Assembly (NCBI RefSeq): GCF_014077005.1
Contig: NZ_JACGVC010000049.1
Coordinates: 529,527 to 593,526 of the forward strand
DNA length: 64,000 nt
DNA from: Colwellia sp. MB3u-45
GTDB taxonomy: Bacteria > Pseudomonadota > Gammaproteobacteria > Enterobacterales > Alteromonadaceae
Direction of reading: 5' to 3'
Shown here: positions 1 to 10,466 of the stretch, piece by piece
Layout of the letters: each line of letters opens with the position of its first letter
How positions within the stretch are numbered: position 1 is the stretch's first letter
Translations under genes and position numbers: made by a program
Notes under the pieces: model-generated
What the model saw: only the letters and a program-made list of their open reading frames with translations
Told to the model about the DNA's origin: nothing
The model's database searches: none

Positions 1-2178
1 AACTTGATGGAATTGCGACAAATTTGCGGTAATAATGCCTTAGTGTCTCAATTACAACCCTTGTTGATTGAAGACATCTTTTGGACCTCTGAAAAGTTTT
101 TTCTTGCCAAGCGTAATGAACAGTATCAACGTCATCAACAATACCATGGCGCATCTTATACCCTCGAACCTAACTTGAAAGCTAACCCTGGTGGTTTACG
201 CGACATTCAAACTATTGGCTGGGTCGCCAAACGTCATTTTATGGCAGATACGCTTGAGCAATTGATTGACCATAACTACCTCACCACTAATGAATTTTTT
301 GAACTGCTTGAGTGTCAAGATTATTTATGGCGCATGCGCTGTGCATTGCACTTTATCGCTGGACGTAATGAAAACCGCTTACTGTTTGACTACCAGGCTG
401 ATGTTGCTGAGTTAATGGGTTTTGGCGATGGTGGCAAGCTTGCTATCGAACGGATGATGAAACGATTTTTCCGTATTATATCGCGTGTTTCAGAGTTAAA
501 TAGAATGCTATTGCAGCATTTTGAATACGCGATATTAAACGAAAAAAAACACAGTAAGAAAATAGTGCTTAATGATGACTTTGTCATTATTGATGGTCAA
601 ATCAAGGTCTGTGATAAACGAGTTTTTACCCGTTCAACCATGATCATGGAAATGTTTTTACTGATTGCCCAACATAAAGAGATTACTGACTTACATCCAG
701 AGACTTTACGCTTAATGCGTAATGCGCGCCGGCGATTAGTATCAGGTATGATTGACTATGCTCGCTGCCGGGAAATCTTTATCGCCTTAATTAAACACCC
801 TCGTGGTTTAGGCCTAGCGTTTACACTTATGCACCGCCATTCTATTATTGGTGCTTACTTACCGCTATGGCGAAATATAGTTGGCCAAATGCAGTTTGAT
901 TTATTTCATGCCTATTCTGTCGACGAGCACAGTTATCGTTTATTAAAAAACTTGTACCGTTTTAGCCAAGTAAAACATAATAATGAATACCCTTTGTGCA
1001 GCAAAATTGTTCAACGTGTTCGTAAACCTGAGCTATTATATCTTGCCGGTATATTTCATGATATTGCTAAAGGTCGTGGTGGTGATCATGCAAAACTTGG
1101 CGCGATTGACGCGTTAAATTTTGCTAAAATCCATAAATTAGGTGATCACGACGGTCGAATGATCGCTTGGCTAGTAGAAAAACATTTATTAATGTCAGTT
1201 ACCGCTCAGCGCAGAGATATTTCTGACCCTGAAGTCATTAAAACTTTTGGCACGATTGTACGAGACGAAGCTCACTTAGACTACTTATACTGTTTAACTG
1301 TCGCTGACATGCGTGCCACCAACGAAAGTTTATGGAATAGTTGGAAAGCTAATCTACTGGAAGATTTATATTATAGTACTAAACGAGCCTTTAGACGTGG
1401 TCTTGAAAAGCCAGTTGATTTAAGAGCAAAAATTAGAGAAAATCAACAACAAGCTATTGAAATTTTAAAAGTAGAATCACTTGATCAAGAGCGCTTAAAA
1501 CAATTATGGAAAGAGTTTAAAGCCGACTACTTTTTACGTTATTCTCCTGAACAAATTGCTTGGCACTCTAAGCATATTTTGTCGCACAACAAAGTTAAGC
1601 CCTTGGTCATTATTAGTCCAAAACCTTATCGTGGTGGCACAGAAGTATTTGTTTATACAAAGGATAAACCTAATATATTTTTCAATATTGTTTCATTACT
1701 TGGCGCAAAAAAACTGTCCATACATGATGCAAAAATAACTACTAATAAGTCTGGCTTCACTGCTAACACCTTTGTGGTCTTAGATAACCGTAATAAAGCC
1801 ATTAATGATAGTGCTAGAGCCCTGACCATAGCGCGTTCGTTAAGCGTTAAATTAGCGTCAAAAGAAATCCGTATCAAGCCTAAGCCTTTAGCGAAACGCT
1901 TTCGCCAATTTAAAGTACCAACACATGTCAGTTTTATCGACGGTACAGCAAAAAACCGGACGATATTAGATATAGTGGCTTTAGATCATCCCGGTTTATT
2001 GGCTAATATTGCTACTATTTTTCAAAAATGTAACATACAAATACATTCAGCTAAAATCACCACATTCGGCGAAAAAGCTGAGGATGTTTTTACCATTTCA
2101 AATAATGACAATAAAATACTAACCACAGAGCAAAAAAACGTATTAGAAGCGATGCTTTGCGCTGATAGTCACCGATAA
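1..2178 (+). CDS. glnD: Bifunctional uridylyltransferase/uridylyl-removing enzyme GlnD, 3' part
   Basis: GlnD adds and removes UMP on PII proteins in response to glutamine and so controls nitrogen assimilation. The frame is open from the first base; about 725 codons are present against roughly 880-890 in the family, so the first ~150 residues with the nucleotidyltransferase active-site motif lie outside the window. Visible parts are the [13 protein letters not shown] segment (around residue 56, counting from the first in-window Met), an HD hydrolase domain with HD at about 352-353 ([12 protein letters not shown]), and two C-terminal ACT domains (about 546-620 and 650-720) that sense glutamine. 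The stop is 30 bases before dapD, the same order as in other gammaproteobacteria. Identity is clear; truncation is due to the window edge. Confidence 0.97.
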   Translation, partial: NLMELRQICGNNALVSQLQPLLIEDIFWTSEKFFLAKRNEQYQRHQQYHGASYTLEPNLKANPGGLRDIQTIGWVAKRHFMADTLEQLIDHNYLTTNEFFELLECQDYLWRMRCALHFIAGRNENRLLFDYQADVAELMGFGDGGKLAIERMMKRFFRIISRVSELNRMLLQHFEYAILNEKKHSKKIVLNDDFVIIDGQIKVCDKRVFTRSTMIMEMFLLIAQHKEITDLHPETLRLMRNARRRLVSGMIDYARCREIFIALIKHPRGLGLAFTLMHRHSIIGAYLPLWRNIVGQMQFDLFHAYSVDEHSYRLLKNLYRFSQVKHNNEYPLCSKIVQRVRKPELLYLAGIFHDIAKGRGGDHAKLGAIDALNFAKIHKLGDHDGRMIAWLVEKHLLMSVTAQRRDISDPEVIKTFGTIVRDEAHLDYLYCLTVADMRATNESLWNSWKANLLEDLYYSTKRAFRRGLEKPVDLRAKIRENQQQAIEILKVESLDQERLKQLWKEFKADYFLRYSPEQIAWHSKHILSHNKVKPLVIISPKPYRGGTEVFVYTKDKPNIFFNIVSLLGAKKLSIHDAKITTNKSGFTANTFVVLDNRNKAINDSARALTIARSLSVKLASKEIRIKPKPLAKRFRQFKVPTHVSFIDGTAKNRTILDIVALDHPGLLANIATIFQKCNIQIHSAKITTFGEKAEDVFTISNNDNKILTTEQKNVLEAMLCADSHR

Positions 2179-2208
2179 ACTTTAGCAAATTAATCTTAGG
2201 AATTTTTG

Positions 2209-3039
2209 ATGTTAGCATTACAAACAATTATTGAACAAGCGTTTGAAGAGCGTATGAACATTACGCCTGCCACTGTCTCTACTGAAGTAAAACAAGCGGT
2301 ATTAGATGCATTAGCGGCATTAAACAATGGCTCAGCGCGCGTTGCAGAAAAAATTGCGGGTGAATGGGTTGTACACCAGTGGCTTAAAAAAGCTGTGTTA
2401 CTCTCATTTAGAATTTGGGATAACGAAGTTATCGACGGCGCAGAAAGCACATTTTTCGATAAAGTGCCGATGAAATATACTGATTATAGCCATGCCGATT
2501 TTGTTGCTGATGGTGTCAGAGTTGTACCGGGTGCGTCAGTGCGTACCGGTAGTTTTATTGGTAAAAATGTTGTGGTAATGCCAAGTTTCGTTAACATTGG
2601 TGCCTATGTAGATGAAGGCTGTATGGTAGACGCTTGGGCAACGGTTGGCTCTTGTGCACAAATTGGTAAAAACGTGCATCTATCAGGTGGCGTTGGCATT
2701 GGCGGCGTACTTGAACCGCTACAAGCCGGACCAACCATCATTGAAGACAATTGCTTTATTGGCGCTCGTTCAGAAATTGTTGAAGGCGTTGTGGTTGAAG
2801 AAGGTGCCGTAATTTCAATGGGCGTTTATATCGGTCAAAGTACGCGTATTTATGACCGAGAAACTGGTGAAGTGCATTACGGTCGAGTACCAGCAGGTTC
2901 AGTTGTTGTGCCAGGTAACCTTCCCTCTAAATGTGGTACCTATAGCTTATATGCAGCGATAATCGTTAAAAAAGTTGATGCAAAAACACGTGCTAAAGTA
3001 GGTATTAATGCCCTACTTCGCTCGGTATCTGAAGAGTAA
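2209..3039 (+). CDS. dapD: 2,3,4,5-tetrahydropyridine-2,6-dicarboxylate N-succinyltransferase
   Basis: DapD transfers succinyl from succinyl-CoA to tetrahydrodipicolinate in the lysine/diaminopimelate pathway. The ATG at 2209 follows a TTAGGA ribosome site and gives 276 aa, close to the 274 aa of the E. coli enzyme; a TTG three bases earlier is less likely. The middle and C-terminal part shows hexapeptide-repeat (left-handed beta-helix) sequence such as [20 protein letters not shown] and [16 protein letters not shown], typical of the family. It directly follows glnD and is probably co-transcribed; a hairpin follows the stop. Confidence 0.97.
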   Translation: MLALQTIIEQAFEERMNITPATVSTEVKQAVLDALAALNNGSARVAEKIAGEWVVHQWLKKAVLLSFRIWDNEVIDGAESTFFDKVPMKYTDYSHADFVADGVRVVPGASVRTGSFIGKNVVVMPSFVNIGAYVDEGCMVDAWATVGSCAQIGKNVHLSGGVGIGGVLEPLQAGPTIIEDNCFIGARSEIVEGVVVEEGAVISMGVYIGQSTRIYDRETGEVHYGRVPAGSVVVPGNLPSKCGTYSLYAAIIVKKVDAKTRAKVGINALLRSVSEE

Positions 3040-3064
3040 TTTTCTGCTTTAACTGTTAACCTTA

Positions 3065-3098
3065 ACTTGTGTAGTGTTGTTAAGTACACTGCACAAGT
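3065..3098 (+). terminator. Hairpin after dapD, possible terminator
   Basis: A 13-bp stem with one G-U wobble (arms 3065-3077 and 3085/3086-3098) starts 26 bases after the dapD stop. Only a weak T stretch (GTTTAATT) follows, so termination is likely but not certain. Confidence 0.55.
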
Positions 3099-3711
3099 TT
3101 AATTAAAACATTATACCTCTTAAATAAAACCCTGTTTGTTAACACCTTGCTTCTCATCTAGATTGACTAAATAAATTTTCTAAATATCTGCTCATCACCA
3201 TGCTCAGCACCATAAACCCAATGCTTAAAAAGCGCTTTAAATCAAAAGTTCATCAACAAGTCAAAGCACTATAATATTAAGCGAGAAGGTCAAATAATCT
3301 AACTTAGTCAAATTTATAATTGCTCTAAGCTTTGCCGCTATAACGCTTACCACTATCACCTTTGCAATCATCAAGCTAAGTACACTTTATTATCAAAAAA
3401 AACATTATAATTTACTGCTACAAATAGAGATAAAAACGCCATTAAGTAACCTATCTATTAAACTGCTCTCTGTTAATGCCTAGCGGCTTGTAGGCAGTTA
3501 ATCAGCCTAATTAGCGGTAGACAAAAAATAATAGATTTTTGCTGGTGCTAATTAGATAAAGATTGTTTTTTTAATGGTGAGAATACAAGCATATGTTAAA
3601 CTAGAAAAAATTTATAGCGAACACTTGTTATACCCCCGTTATAACAGAGTTTTATTGTCAAATCGCCGTAACAGCAAAGTCTACAGAAAACTTACCCATA
3701 GGAACTCTTTG
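3099..3711. other. AT-rich spacer between dapD and the chemoreceptor
   Basis: No supported gene. The reading frame of the following chemoreceptor stays open back to 3574, but those 46 codons lack signal or receptor features and are treated as leader. A small dyad (GTTATA ... TATAAC around 3630-3650) is present; its meaning is unknown. Confidence 0.5.
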
Positions 3712-5622
3712 ATGAGATTTTTCACCACCCTTTCTATCCGATCTAAACTAGTGATTGCCATGTTAATGGCCGTCGTAATATCTACTAGCATCGTCGGATT
3801 TGTCGGTCACTCAAAAGCTAAAGAGCTACTTATTTCTCGACTGCAGCATTCCGACTTACCTAACCTTTTGCTGCGCGTTCGCAATGCTGTGGATGGAGAG
3901 ATTTCAGAAATGAAAGTGCTGACAAAATCCATTGCAACAAACCCCTTTTTGCTTGATTGGATAAAGTCTGGTGCAAGTGCAGACAATGACGCTAACGTTA
4001 TAAAAATGTTAGATAAAATAGCTAAAGATAACAACTTGAGTAATGCATCCTTTGCCGATCGTAAAACAGCTAAATATTGGAACCAAGATGGTTTTCTTCG
4101 TGTACTTAAAGATGACAATATTGACGGTTGGTTTTTTGCGTTCACCAATGGAAACAAAGAAGAGTCCGCAAGTACCTACGAATACCCTAATGGTAATGTC
4201 GATGTGTTTATCAACTATCAGCAGCTGAACGGAAGAGGTATATCCGGATTGTCAAAGTCATTTAATGACATGGTGAGTTATTTAAATAGCTTTAAAATTG
4301 AAGAGTCTGGCTTTGTTTATCTTGTGAATGATTCAGGGTTAGTGAAAATTCATAAAGATAAGGAAAAAAGTGACAAAACAAAACTCACTGATCTTTACAG
4401 TAATATAAACGCTCAAATTCTTTTATCCCAAAAAGAATTTGCCTTCCAAGAAACCGAAAATTTAATTATTGCGACTAGCTATATCTCAAGCCTTGGCTGG
4501 TATGTGGTTGCAGAAGTTCCAAAAGCTGAGCTTTACTTAGCATTGAACGAATCTCGAAATTATATGCTTATATGGTTTGGTATTATTGTTGTTGTGTTTA
4601 TCTTTATCAGTATCATCTTAGCAAAAAGTTTAACCAAACCTATTAACGATCTTGCACGAGTATTCAGTGAATTAGGTGATGGAGAAGGCGATCTTAGTTA
4701 CCGACTAAGTGAAAGCGGTAGTGATGAGGTATCGCGTTTAGCTCATGGTTTTAATACCTTTATCAATAAAATACATGCTGTGGTTAATGATGTGTCCACC
4801 ACATCGAAAAGTGTTCGCCAAGCCGCTATTAAAGTTTCTCAAGATGCAGAACAATCAAGATTAGATGCCGAAAGTCAGCGTGATATTGCAACGCAAGTTG
4901 CAACAGCCATTAGTCAAATGGGTTCAACCATCAGCGAAATTGCCGAAAATGCCGCCCATGCAGCAGACTCGACAAATGAAGCAACAACTCAAGCTAAGCA
5001 TGCGCAAATTGTTGTTAAAGATTCCACTGAAAATATTGACCAGATGGCTCAGAAGATGGAGTCAGTATCGACTACCATTGCGTCGTTAGCCGATAAGAGC
5101 AATGCAATTGGTAGTGTTCTCGATGTTATTCGTGGCATTTCAGAGCAAACAAACTTGCTGGCCTTAAATGCCGCTATTGAGGCAGCTCGAGCTGGCGAAC
5201 AGGGTCGTGGTTTTGCTGTTGTCGCTGATGAAGTACGCAACTTGGCGAAGCGCACCAGCGAGGCAACAGATGAAATTAATAAGATGATCAACCTGTTACA
5301 GACGGAATCTAAGCGAGCGGTAGAGGGTATAAGAGAAAGTAAAGAGACTGCCGAAATTGGGGTGACTGATGCTCAGCAAACCACAGAAGCACTCAATGAA
5401 ATTGTTGCAAATATTCAACAAATTTCAGATTTAAACACTCAGGTCGCCACGGCAACAGAAGAGCAAGCCGCGGTCGTTGGTGAAATTAATACTCATGTGC
5501 ATGCGATTAGTGATAGTACAGAAAATAGTGCACAAATATCAACCCGCATAGCCTCTTCAAGTGAATCGTTAACCGCAATGGCAATGAACTTAGATAGCTT
5601 AGTAGAACGATTTAAAATATAA
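3712..5622 (+). CDS. Methyl-accepting chemotaxis protein with dCache-like sensor
   Basis: Transmembrane chemoreceptor that would signal through CheA/CheW. ATG 3712 has AGGA nine bases upstream and gives 636 aa starting [12 protein letters not shown], with the first membrane segment at about 13-33; an upstream TTG-type extension to 3574 is less likely. A periplasmic region (about 35-280) ends with [17 protein letters not shown] and [17 protein letters not shown], typical of dCache sensors. The second membrane segment is at about 284-305, followed by HAMP (306-358) and the signalling domain with hairpin [18 protein letters not shown] at about 478. No C-terminal NWETF-type pentapeptide is present. 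The ligand cannot be told from sequence. A strong terminator follows. Confidence 0.93.
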   Translation: MRFFTTLSIRSKLVIAMLMAVVISTSIVGFVGHSKAKELLISRLQHSDLPNLLLRVRNAVDGEISEMKVLTKSIATNPFLLDWIKSGASADNDANVIKMLDKIAKDNNLSNASFADRKTAKYWNQDGFLRVLKDDNIDGWFFAFTNGNKEESASTYEYPNGNVDVFINYQQLNGRGISGLSKSFNDMVSYLNSFKIEESGFVYLVNDSGLVKIHKDKEKSDKTKLTDLYSNINAQILLSQKEFAFQETENLIIATSYISSLGWYVVAEVPKAELYLALNESRNYMLIWFGIIVVVFIFISIILAKSLTKPINDLARVFSELGDGEGDLSYRLSESGSDEVSRLAHGFNTFINKIHAVVNDVSTTSKSVRQAAIKVSQDAEQSRLDAESQRDIATQVATAISQMGSTISEIAENAAHAADSTNEATTQAKHAQIVVKDSTENIDQMAQKMESVSTTIASLADKSNAIGSVLDVIRGISEQTNLLALNAAIEAARAGEQGRGFAVVADEVRNLAKRTSEATDEINKMINLLQTESKRAVEGIRESKETAEIGVTDAQQTTEALNEIVANIQQISDLNTQVATATEEQAAVVGEINTHVHAISDSTENSAQISTRIASSSESLTAMAMNLDSLVERFKI

Positions 5623-5702
5623 AAAAAAGTTTTAGCAAGTGCTAATAGCAACATCTAAGCAGTTGTAGAAGCTAAATAAAAATCGACACAAACATCCCAT
5701 GC

Positions 5703-5738
5703 AAGCCCATTTATGCCGTTGGGCATAAATGGGCTTTT
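5703..5738 (+). terminator. Rho-independent terminator of the chemoreceptor gene
   Basis: A perfect 15-bp stem (5703-5717 with 5722-5736) around a GTTG loop is followed by a T run. It lies 80 bases after the chemoreceptor stop. Confidence 0.9.
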
Positions 5739-6069
5739 GTGAATAAAGATAGAAAAATTTGGCAATAAGCTTTATTGATTAAAAAAGCATCAAAAATATT
5801 CCACATAAAGTTGCAGCCTGGCTTCTTAATACGCAAGAGTGGAAGAAAAAATTTGAAATTTTTTGTATAGGTAAAGTCGACTGTACACCCTTTAGTTGAC
5901 TTAAGCAGGTCGAAAGTCAATTTGATAATCATTGGCATAGTCACCGTTCCAAAAATTTATTTTGAGACTAATATCATGATTGAAAAATCAAATATAGTTG
6001 TAGAACGAACATAATTTATCTGACTGCTGCAAACATTACTGCCGGTGACGACTCCTATCTGAACATTCA

Positions 6070-6400
6070 CTTTTACCACTTTGCTGACATTGTGTCACAC
6101 ATCCATAACGACAACTTTGAACAACAAAGCGGTCATCAGCGATAGGCAAGTAGAGGCTATAAAATCAAACTGGTGCTCAGCTAAAATATCCATGCATAAT
6201 ATTTTTTGTCCTTCGTCGGTATCAAAACACATTGAGGTGGTAATGCAGAGCCCATCTCCTGTAATAGATTGGTAGGGTGGTGAAATATGTATTTGATGGG
6301 GCTGTCTGATGGTGTGTTGAGCGTTTGATTTCCTTTAGTGTTAATGAAGGTGAAATCAATGTAGTTTGAGCTACAGAAGCGACTGTTGTTATTGTCATTT
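6070..6400 (-). pseudogene. Relic of a Cache-domain sensory protein
   Basis: No intact ORF. On the minus strand two frames give neighbouring Cache-like pieces: IDFTFINTKGNQTLNTPSD (about 6360-6290), then, after a frameshift, SPPYQSITGDGLCITTSMCF followed by DTDEGQKILCMDI (about 6280-6185). The pattern 'PPY...tG..cIt.S..f....g..l..DI' is what the end of a Cache sensor domain looks like, as in chemoreceptors and GGDEF proteins. The downstream output domain is missing. The plus-strand ORF overlapping this stretch is considered a chance antisense frame. Assignment is by eye and tentative. Confidence 0.35.
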
Positions 6401-6467
6401 GTTATTCCTCGTAGCTAAAGAGCTACATAAGCTATTGATGGCATTTTTTAAGTAGGAGGTACTAGTT

Positions 6468-6510
6468 AATCAGTAACTGTCTCTAAGCTATATCCAAAGA
6501 GTTACTGATT
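6468..6510. repeat. 11-bp inverted repeat at the 3' end of the NIT-like gene
   Basis: AATCAGTAACT (6468-6478) is repeated inverted at 6500-6510, straddling the stop codon of the minus-strand gene. No T run follows on the minus strand. It may be an mRNA 3'-end structure. Confidence 0.5.
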
Positions 6511-7325
6511 TGCGTTAACTGATGTTCAAATACATCATCAATAGACTGAATAACCAAACTAGCTTGTTCAAAATATACTTGTTGATCTAACGTAATTTTA
6601 TCGGCATTAAGAAAAGCTTGGTCAACGGTAGACAAGAACATTTCGGTTTGCTCTTGTGTGATTTTAATTAACTTATTATGTTCTTCTAAATATTGTGGCA
6701 AACAATGAAGTTGATGCAATACAGTTTTAATTACTTCACTAATTTGTTGTTGTAAGAAACTTAGACGAATATTGTCGGTACTAGAACAAGTTTTTTGTGT
6801 TGCGACGCTCACGCCAATGGCTCTTGCCTGACCAATCATTTCTGTAGCACCGATCACTTCACGCCAAACATAACCAGCTTCAGGAAACTGTAGTAAAAAT
6901 TGAGAAAATAACAGACCTTTTTCGGCTTCGTCTTCAAGTAAATATAATATGTTGCTAATGAGTAGTGTATGTTGATCAAAACTATTGTCTGCGCTTGTAC
7001 TACCTGTACTAAGTCTTTGCCAGTGATCCAAAAAGCTGTGCCAACGCTCATTATCTTTAGCAAAAGTTAGCTCATTTTCTCTAATATTTTCTTGAATGCG
7101 CTGTCTGATGGTCTTCATTTTAGGTAACATCTCTTTTTTGCCATTTAAATATGCCGCGGTCATTCCTCTGTGTTGTTGAATAAAATAAATAAGTTCTTTT
7201 AAAGCTCTTACATTCAGCAAACCTTGATGCTGTATTTTAAAGCGATTTTTTTTAGAAAGTCTTAGTTTTAAATAAAAGATAACTAGGATAAATATTAGCA
7301 GTACAATTATTTGATAAAGATTCAT
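6483..7325 (-). CDS. Membrane-anchored protein with nitrate/nitrite-sensor (NIT)-like domain
   Basis: 280 aa with one N-terminal membrane segment (about residues 4-22) and a helical remainder. The stretch IQQHRGMTAAYLNGKKEML (about 48-66) resembles the 'QRGls..yl.g' signature of NIT/PilJ-type helical sensor domains, and the protein has no output domain. It starts 39 bases after the stop of a chemoreceptor that lacks a sensor domain, in the same direction, so the two are likely one operon. A role as a sensor partner for that chemoreceptor is inference. The family call is moderate because only the short signature is clear. Confidence 0.6.
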   Translation of the reverse strand: MNLYQIIVLLIFILVIFYLKLRLSKKNRFKIQHQGLLNVRALKELIYFIQQHRGMTAAYLNGKKEMLPKMKTIRQRIQENIRENELTFAKDNERWHSFLDHWQRLSTGSTSADNSFDQHTLLISNILYLLEDEAEKGLLFSQFLLQFPEAGYVWREVIGATEMIGQARAIGVSVATQKTCSSTDNIRLSFLQQQISEVIKTVLHQLHCLPQYLEEHNKLIKITQEQTEMFLSTVDQAFLNADKITLDQQVYFEQASLVIQSIDDVFEHQLTQISNSLDIA

Positions 7326-7364
7326 TTGTTAGTAACCCTCTTTTTAAGTTAATTCTTTGCACAG

Positions 7365-8495
7365 CTAATGGGTAAGTTTTCTCAAGTGTTCTGCCACAAG
7401 TTCAGTTTGTTTAGCAATGTCAGCATTGGCTTCTGAACTTTGAACAATTTGCTCGACATGTCGTGATATTTCTTCCGTAGCTAAGACTTGTTGCTCGGCA
7501 TTTACTGAAACGACTTCTGTTTCCTGTTGCACTGAGTCTGTTGCCGAGGCTATTTTTTCCAGCATTTTGTTAACATTTTTTGCTTTTTCACCACAAGCAT
7601 TTGTTTTGTCGAAGACAAGTTTCATACTTTCAACAGTATTACTGCTTTGGCTTAATACCTGATTGATTATATTGGCTATGTGATCGCTAGAACTATTTGT
7701 GCTTATTGCTAGGTTTCTAACTTCTTCTGCCACAACAGCAAAGCCTCGACCAAAACTACCAGCGCGCGCAGCTTCAATAGATGCGTTCAATCCTAATAAA
7801 TTGATTTGTGATGATATCTTTCGAATAGATTCAGTGATCAAAGTGACTTCCTGTGCCAAATCGTCTAAATCTTGCATGCCTTGTTGTGTTTGAGACACTT
7901 CTTTGCTTACCTCTAATATCGCGCCTGTTAACAAAGTAATATGATTTTGTCCACTCTGTACTATTTCATCCGCATGCTTAGCAGAGCTGTGTACTGCGGA
8001 AATTTTACTGCTGACTTCACTAATTGATTGGCTCATTTCTAAAATTGCAGCTGCGGTCGACGATGTTGCATTAAATTGCTTTTCCACATTGTTCGATAAA
8101 CTTATCGTGGTTTCTATTACTTGGCTTGCAGAGTAAGTTACTTCCTTTAACTTATTTTTTTGCTGCTGATTAATACGCGATAACTCTCGAAAAGATTGTA
8201 ATAGTGCAATTGACGTGTTTTTGGATAATAACGTATCGAACTTCAGGCTTCGGTAGTCAAAACTTACCGGGTCAATATTATTTATGATTGAATTGAACTG
8301 ATGTTCTTGGCGTGAAAAGGTTAATGTTAGCCCGAAAAAAAAATAAAGAATGACAGCAGAAAATAGTGCAGCCTCTGTACTTCCAAAAAAAGGAACAGTA
8401 TTAATTAAGGTAAGCATTAATGTAATAAAACAGATTAAAGTTAGCTTAAGGCCTAATAATCTTATTAAATATTCAACTGGTAGAAAAATGACCAT
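7365..8495 (-). CDS. Methyl-accepting chemotaxis protein without periplasmic sensor domain
   Basis: 376 aa. Two closely spaced membrane segments (about 13-33 and 40-60) are joined by only a few residues, so there is no periplasmic sensor and no recognisable HAMP domain. The rest is a coiled-coil MCP signalling domain with hairpin region [19 protein letters not shown] (about 231-249) and [13 protein letters not shown]. It would signal through CheA/CheW. It is followed by the NIT-like membrane gene 39 bases downstream. The ATG at 8495 has a poor ribosome site, but no better start is visible. Confidence 0.88.
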   Translation of the reverse strand: MVIFLPVEYLIRLLGLKLTLICFITLMLTLINTVPFFGSTEAALFSAVILYFFFGLTLTFSRQEHQFNSIINNIDPVSFDYRSLKFDTLLSKNTSIALLQSFRELSRINQQQKNKLKEVTYSASQVIETTISLSNNVEKQFNATSSTAAAILEMSQSISEVSSKISAVHSSAKHADEIVQSGQNHITLLTGAILEVSKEVSQTQQGMQDLDDLAQEVTLITESIRKISSQINLLGLNASIEAARAGSFGRGFAVVAEEVRNLAISTNSSSDHIANIINQVLSQSSNTVESMKLVFDKTNACGEKAKNVNKMLEKIASATDSVQQETEVVSVNAEQQVLATEEISRHVEQIVQSSEANADIAKQTELVAEHLRKLTH

Positions 8496-9161
8496 AATAA
8501 TTCATATACACTCAATTTAATTGCATTTTTCCTAAAGCAAGATATACGCCAAAACATAATCAACTGTTTTTAAAGTATTATTTTAAAATATACCCATTTA
8601 AAAACCGCTTTCTGGTAATAAAATGGTGCAATTGCACTAAAAAAAGGGGTTTCAAACTTAATTATCGAACTCCTGTCAATTATGAAGTGAGTTGCTGCCA
8701 GTGGTAGAGTAATCAGTTAATATTAAAAAAGCTTAACTAAGTGTTACAAAATAGGATCAAAGATTTTATAACGCCTCGTGCCCCTTTGCACCAGAGGAGT
8801 ACGAAAAATATGTCAGCTATATAATCGGAAAGTTGACCTTTTTGTTTAACCTATTTATGTCAACACTACGCACAAAGTTAGCATTAGCAGTTTTATGATG
8901 AACGACGGCTGTGGCCTAGTTGTCTGTCAGCCTAGATGACTCAATGACAAAACTTCCATCAAAAAAATATATATTTCAATCAATGGGCAACGTCGGCGAT
9001 CAGGAGACTGTTAACTTAAATTTTTTGAAAGATATTTTGGTATCTAAACCTAATAATTTCAGTTTCCAACTTTATCTAGAACCCACAGCAAGTGTGTAAA
9101 TTCAGAGCACCTTAGCCTTCTATATTGTTATGCAAGCGTTAACGCCATAGAATATATAGGC
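8496..9161. other. Spacer without a supported gene
   Basis: Upstream region of the sensor-less chemoreceptor on the minus strand. A 51-codon plus-strand ORF (8944-9099) has no clear ribosome site or recognisable family and is not called as a gene. Nothing else was recognised. Confidence 0.4.
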
Positions 9162-9195
9162 TGATACCCACTATCATTTAAGGTAGTGGGTATCA
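9162..9195. repeat. 14-bp inverted repeat downstream of truC
   Basis: Arms 9162-9175 and 9182-9195 form a 14-bp stem with one wobble around a 6-base loop, centred on GATACCCACTA. It lies about 110 bases past the truC stop on the minus strand. It lacks a clear U run, so it is only a possible terminator. Confidence 0.5.
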
Positions 9196-9306
9196 AGCTA
9201 ACGTAGTTAGGTTAAATCCTGCAACAAAAAATGAGGATGTAAATTAACAGCCCCGTGATTCGTTAGATTGAGACAAATAATACACCACGACTGTAAAAGC
9301 CGAGTA

Positions 9307-10059
9307 TTACCATTTAAAGACATTAAATATCTGCTGCCATTGTTCATCAAACTCAGCTTCAATTAACATTTCTAGCCCTGTTACGGGGTGAATAAACTCC
9401 ACCTGTTTAGCCATTAACATTAAACGTTTAAAACCAAAGTGTTCACCAAAAAATGGATTTTGCTTATTGTCACCATAATTTATATCACCAATGATAGGGT
9501 GGCGTAAGTGAGCAAGATGTCGACGAATTTGGTGACGGCGTCCCGTATGAGGTTGACATTTAATTAACGAATATCGCACGCTTGTATAATTACCTAAGGG
9601 CACCGGCAATGACGCAATAGCGACTGACTTGTAAAATGTTTCTGCACTTTGCGCGTCTTTATCACGGCTAACATTTTTATCTCCTAAATCATCAAGCTTT
9701 TCTTTTAATGGGTGATCAATAACCCCTTCATTTAGCAAATGTCCCCGCGTTAAGGCAAAATAAGTTTTTTTTATCTTCCTCTCGCTAAACGCTTGCCCCA
9801 TTAAGCGAGCTACATCCTGGGTTAAGGCAAATAACAACACACCTGATGTGGGTCTATCAAGCCGATGTAATGGGTAAACATATTGGCCAATTTGATCACG
9901 AATAAGTTGTAAAGCAAAGTAAATTTCATCTTTGTCCATAAAGCTTCGGTGGACAAAAAGCCCTGGGGGTTTATCAACAGCCACAAGATATTCATCTTGA
10001 TATAAAATTTTCAATAGTGGTTTTTCAACAATTACCGTACCCGCATTTTTAATTGTCAT
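9307..10059 (-). CDS. truC: tRNA pseudouridine(65) synthase TruC
   Basis: RluA-family pseudouridine synthase that modifies U65 in some tRNAs. 250 aa against about 260 in E. coli. The catalytic motif HRLDRPTSGVL places the catalytic Asp at residue 68. Further family blocks are LYQDEYLVAVDKPPGLFVHR, TGRRHQIRRHLAHLRHPIIG and HFGFKRLMLMA. The extended motif after HRLDR and the length favour TruC over RluA, RluC or RluD. It is divergent from the DUF3549 gene, a pairing common in related genomes. Confidence 0.92.
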   Translation of the reverse strand: MTIKNAGTVIVEKPLLKILYQDEYLVAVDKPPGLFVHRSFMDKDEIYFALQLIRDQIGQYVYPLHRLDRPTSGVLLFALTQDVARLMGQAFSERKIKKTYFALTRGHLLNEGVIDHPLKEKLDDLGDKNVSRDKDAQSAETFYKSVAIASLPVPLGNYTSVRYSLIKCQPHTGRRHQIRRHLAHLRHPIIGDINYGDNKQNPFFGEHFGFKRLMLMAKQVEFIHPVTGLEMLIEAEFDEQWQQIFNVFKW

Positions 10060-10146
10060 GTTAATTTATTTTTCTCTCTGATATTAACTTTTATTGCTCA
10101 AAATAATCTGGTTAATACCTCACAGGCCAAATGGTCAATATTCGTT

Positions 10147-10178
10147 ATTGTTGTATTGTTGTATTGTTGTATTGTTGT
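10147..10178. repeat. Four tandem copies of the octamer ATTGTTGT
   Basis: Four perfect, uninterrupted copies of ATTGTTGT lie between the divergent truC and DUF3549 genes, about 90-120 bases before the truC start. Such short repeats change copy number by slippage and could alter promoter spacing. Whether this happens here is unknown. Confidence 0.9.
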
Positions 10179-10466
10179 TATTAATCGTTCGATAAAAATA
10201 GTACTTAGCCAATTTAGCGGTCAAAAATAGATTTTTACCTTCTCAGATTTAGTGCTGGATCTATTAACGTCACAGCAGTGCTACTTTAAGTGCTAAATAG
10301 AAATTGTGCAGTATAAATTTTATAGATAGAAGATAATAATCATTGCCGTTACCTAAAATCACAGGATAAAGATTAACGGTGGAGTTAAAGCAGCGTTATC
10401 TCTATAATGTTGTGTCATAACAACACCTAGCCACTTATTAAACTTTTAATAGCGACAGTAGATTCT

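Noticed and set aside
3574..3711. 46-residue N-terminal extension of the first chemoreceptor
   Set aside because: Places non-hydrophobic sequence before the first membrane helix, and a better ribosome site exists for ATG 3712.
3807..4157. 116-codon ORF antisense to the first chemoreceptor
   Set aside because: Opposite-strand shadow of a chemoreceptor coding frame.
6081..6275. 64-codon plus-strand ORF
   Set aside because: Antisense to the Cache-domain relic and without ribosome site.
8944..9099. 51-codon plus-strand ORF
   Set aside because: No ribosome site, no recognised family, in an AT-rich spacer; chance ORF cannot be excluded.
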